In this document: piece by piece, positions 5,116 through 5,890 of the stretch
Numbering within the stretch: the first letter of the stretch is position 1
Layout of the letters: each line of letters starts with the position of its first letter
From: Alphaproteobacteria bacterium UBA6544
GTDB taxonomy: Bacteria; Pseudomonadota; Alphaproteobacteria; UBA8366
Direction of reading: 5' to 3'
Length of the DNA: 5,890 nt
Assembly (NCBI GenBank): GCA_002434595.1
Contig: DJKK01000332.1
Coordinates: 1 to 5,890, forward strand
The notes under the pieces: model-generated
What the model saw: the letters and a program-made list of their open reading frames with translations, nothing else
Database searches by the model: none
Told to the model about the DNA's origin: nothing
Program-made: the position numbers and the translations under genes

Positions 5116-5547
5116 CTAGGATTGCCGGTATTTCTTCGGCGGCTGTGGATTGTTGGCTGGATTGGTGTCGTGCTTCGTGAGCTTGTCCAGCAGCCCACTT
5201 TCCGCCAACGGCTGCAAATCAGCCTCAAGGGGATCGGCCTTCGCCTTGTCGTATACTTGGTCACCGTCGACATAGAGGGTGAAGGCTTTTAGGTATTTTG
5301 CCTTCTTCGCTGGATCTTCGATCGTGTCCTTTGTCCACTGATACAGCGGATATTTGTCGATGCCTTGGGCCTCGGCTTCGGCGCAATATCCGGCGAACGC
5401 GTCGTACTGACATTTTAGCGCGGCATTGTGCCGAACCAGAATGTCGCCGAGTGGCGTGAGGCTTGGGTCTTGTGGGTTCTGTCGGGCCGTCTCGGCCCGG
5501 GTGTCTTCGAGATTGATACGCACCTGATACTGCCATTCATCGCTCAT
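5116..5547 (-). CDS. Small conserved-type protein of unknown function
   Basis: This 143-aa, soluble-looking protein is rich in charged residues, with no signal peptide or membrane helix. I do not recognise a named domain. It begins MSDEWQYQVRINLEDTRAE and has a mostly helical middle (LGDILVRHNAALKCQYDAF at 33-51, AEAEAQGIDKYPLYQWTKDT at 56-75). It then has a block likely to form beta strands (KAFTLYVDGDQVYD, 87-100) and ends in a basic, proline-rich tail (NNPQPPKKYRQS). Cysteines are at 46 and 55. The frame is open upstream to 5673, but the ATG at 5547 is chosen because CGGAG lies eight to nine bases before it and the upstream extension looks non-coding. It may belong to an alphaproteobacterial hypothetical family seen near catabolic genes; that is a memory-based impression. 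It converges on the VOC gene and diverges from the enolase-superfamily gene. Confidence 0.8.
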   Translation of the reverse strand: MSDEWQYQVRINLEDTRAETARQNPQDPSLTPLGDILVRHNAALKCQYDAFAGYCAEAEAQGIDKYPLYQWTKDTIEDPAKKAKYLKAFTLYVDGDQVYDKAKADPLEADLQPLAESGLLDKLTKHDTNPANNPQPPKKYRQS

Positions 5548-5585
5548 CGTTGAGGCTCCGTTCGTCGTGCGCCTTTGATTTTGGA

Positions 5586-5616
5586 AGATACGGATCGATT
5601 CGCAAGCGCTTTTCAA
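5586..5616 (-). promoter_or_regulatory. Candidate promoter for the 143-aa protein
   Basis: On the minus strand TTGAAA (5616-5611) is a fair -35 box, and CGTATC/GTATCT at 5592-5586 is a poor -10 with an 18-19 base spacer. The palindrome AAGCGCTT (5604-5611) overlaps the -35 box and could be an operator half. Evidence is weak. Confidence 0.2.
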
Positions 5617-5679
5617 TAGTAAGACCTTGTTGTGCATGGCCCTGCCAAGTGGTGCCCTCGTGTGATACATCATTACGCG

Positions 5680-5890
5680 ATGGACAGCGCATTAATCATC
5701 GAACGCCTAAAGGTGCGTCAGTTGGCTCTTTCGCCGGCGATCTCACTTAGTGAACGCCTCTCCGATGTGAAAAGCTTCGATGTTGTCTTGGTCGAACTGC
5801 AGCTTTCGTCCGGCGATACCGGGTATGGCGATGCCTTGATCGTGGACGGGACGACGCCAGAGACACTGGAGCAGGCGTGGATGATCGTCT
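5680..5890 (+). CDS. Probable mandelate racemase/muconate lactonizing enzyme, N-terminal part
   Basis: An open frame from the ATG at 5680 runs off the window after 70 codons. It looks like the N-terminal capping domain of the enolase superfamily (MR/MLE group). It has an opening strand IIERLKVRQLALS (residues 6-18), SFDVVLVELQLSSGDTGYGD at 35-54 (family members usually read V-V-V-x-(4-7)-G-x-x-G-x-G-E-A) and a following helix beginning TPETLEQAWMI. Asp replaces the more usual glutamate in the GYGEA element. The metal-binding and catalytic residues lie in the barrel domain beyond the edge, so the reaction (racemase, cycloisomerase or sugar-acid dehydratase) cannot be told. No clear Shine-Dalgarno site precedes the ATG; an in-frame GTG at 5662 is an alternative start. 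Its presence near the AtuA/lyase operon fits an organic-acid catabolic region. Confidence 0.72.
   Translation, partial: MDSALIIERLKVRQLALSPAISLSERLSDVKSFDVVLVELQLSSGDTGYGDALIVDGTTPETLEQAWMIV

Noticed and set aside
5548..5673. N-terminal extension of the 143-aa protein to the ATG at 5673
   Set aside because: The extension looks like translated intergenic DNA, while the ATG at 5547 has CGGAG at proper distance.

Overview
The window joins two unlike kinds of DNA. Bases 1 to roughly 620-740 are AT-rich and gene-free, full of GGTACC arrays, a TAAA microsatellite, a degenerate tandem repeat of 75-85 bp period and T/A/C homopolymers. This looks like eukaryotic (perhaps plant) intergenic or transposon-derived DNA. 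From about 740 to the end the sequence is GC-rich, densely coding and bacterial in style: Shine-Dalgarno sites, overlapping stop/start codons, and protein families common in Proteobacteria. My guess is an alphaproteobacterium, inferred from protein flavour only. The simplest explanation for the join is a chimeric or contaminated assembly, with the junction near the C20 run at 597-616 or shortly after it. I cannot test that here.

The bacterial part has a four-gene minus-strand operon, transcribed in this order: (1) a 284-aa protein of unknown function built from two copies of one ~100-aa domain (4497-3643); (2) an AtuA-family (DUF1446) protein starting at a GTG that overlaps gene 1's stop codon by 4 nt (3646-2270); (3) a 123-aa AtuA-like C-terminal ferredoxin-fold protein overlapping gene 2 by 11 nt (2280-1909); (4) an HMG-CoA-lyase-like DRE-TIM metallolyase after a 77-nt gap, with its own strong ribosome binding site (1831-866). 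AtuA proteins and HMG-CoA-lyase homologues meet in acyclic-terpene and branched-acid CoA-thioester catabolism, so the operon probably degrades an organic acid. No carboxylase, CoA ligase or dehydrogenase is present to name the substrate.

Divergent from the operon is a VOC (glyoxalase/dioxygenase fold) gene broken by a single frameshift in a T4 run (4668-5070, plus). It converges on a 143-aa conserved-type protein of unknown function (5547-5116, minus). Divergent from that, the start of a probable mandelate racemase/muconate lactonizing enzyme (enolase superfamily) gene runs off the right edge (5680 onward, plus).

The most interesting candidate for new biology is the two-domain protein at the head of the operon. 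It is translationally coupled to the AtuA homologue and its two halves keep the same glycine/histidine/aspartate motifs.
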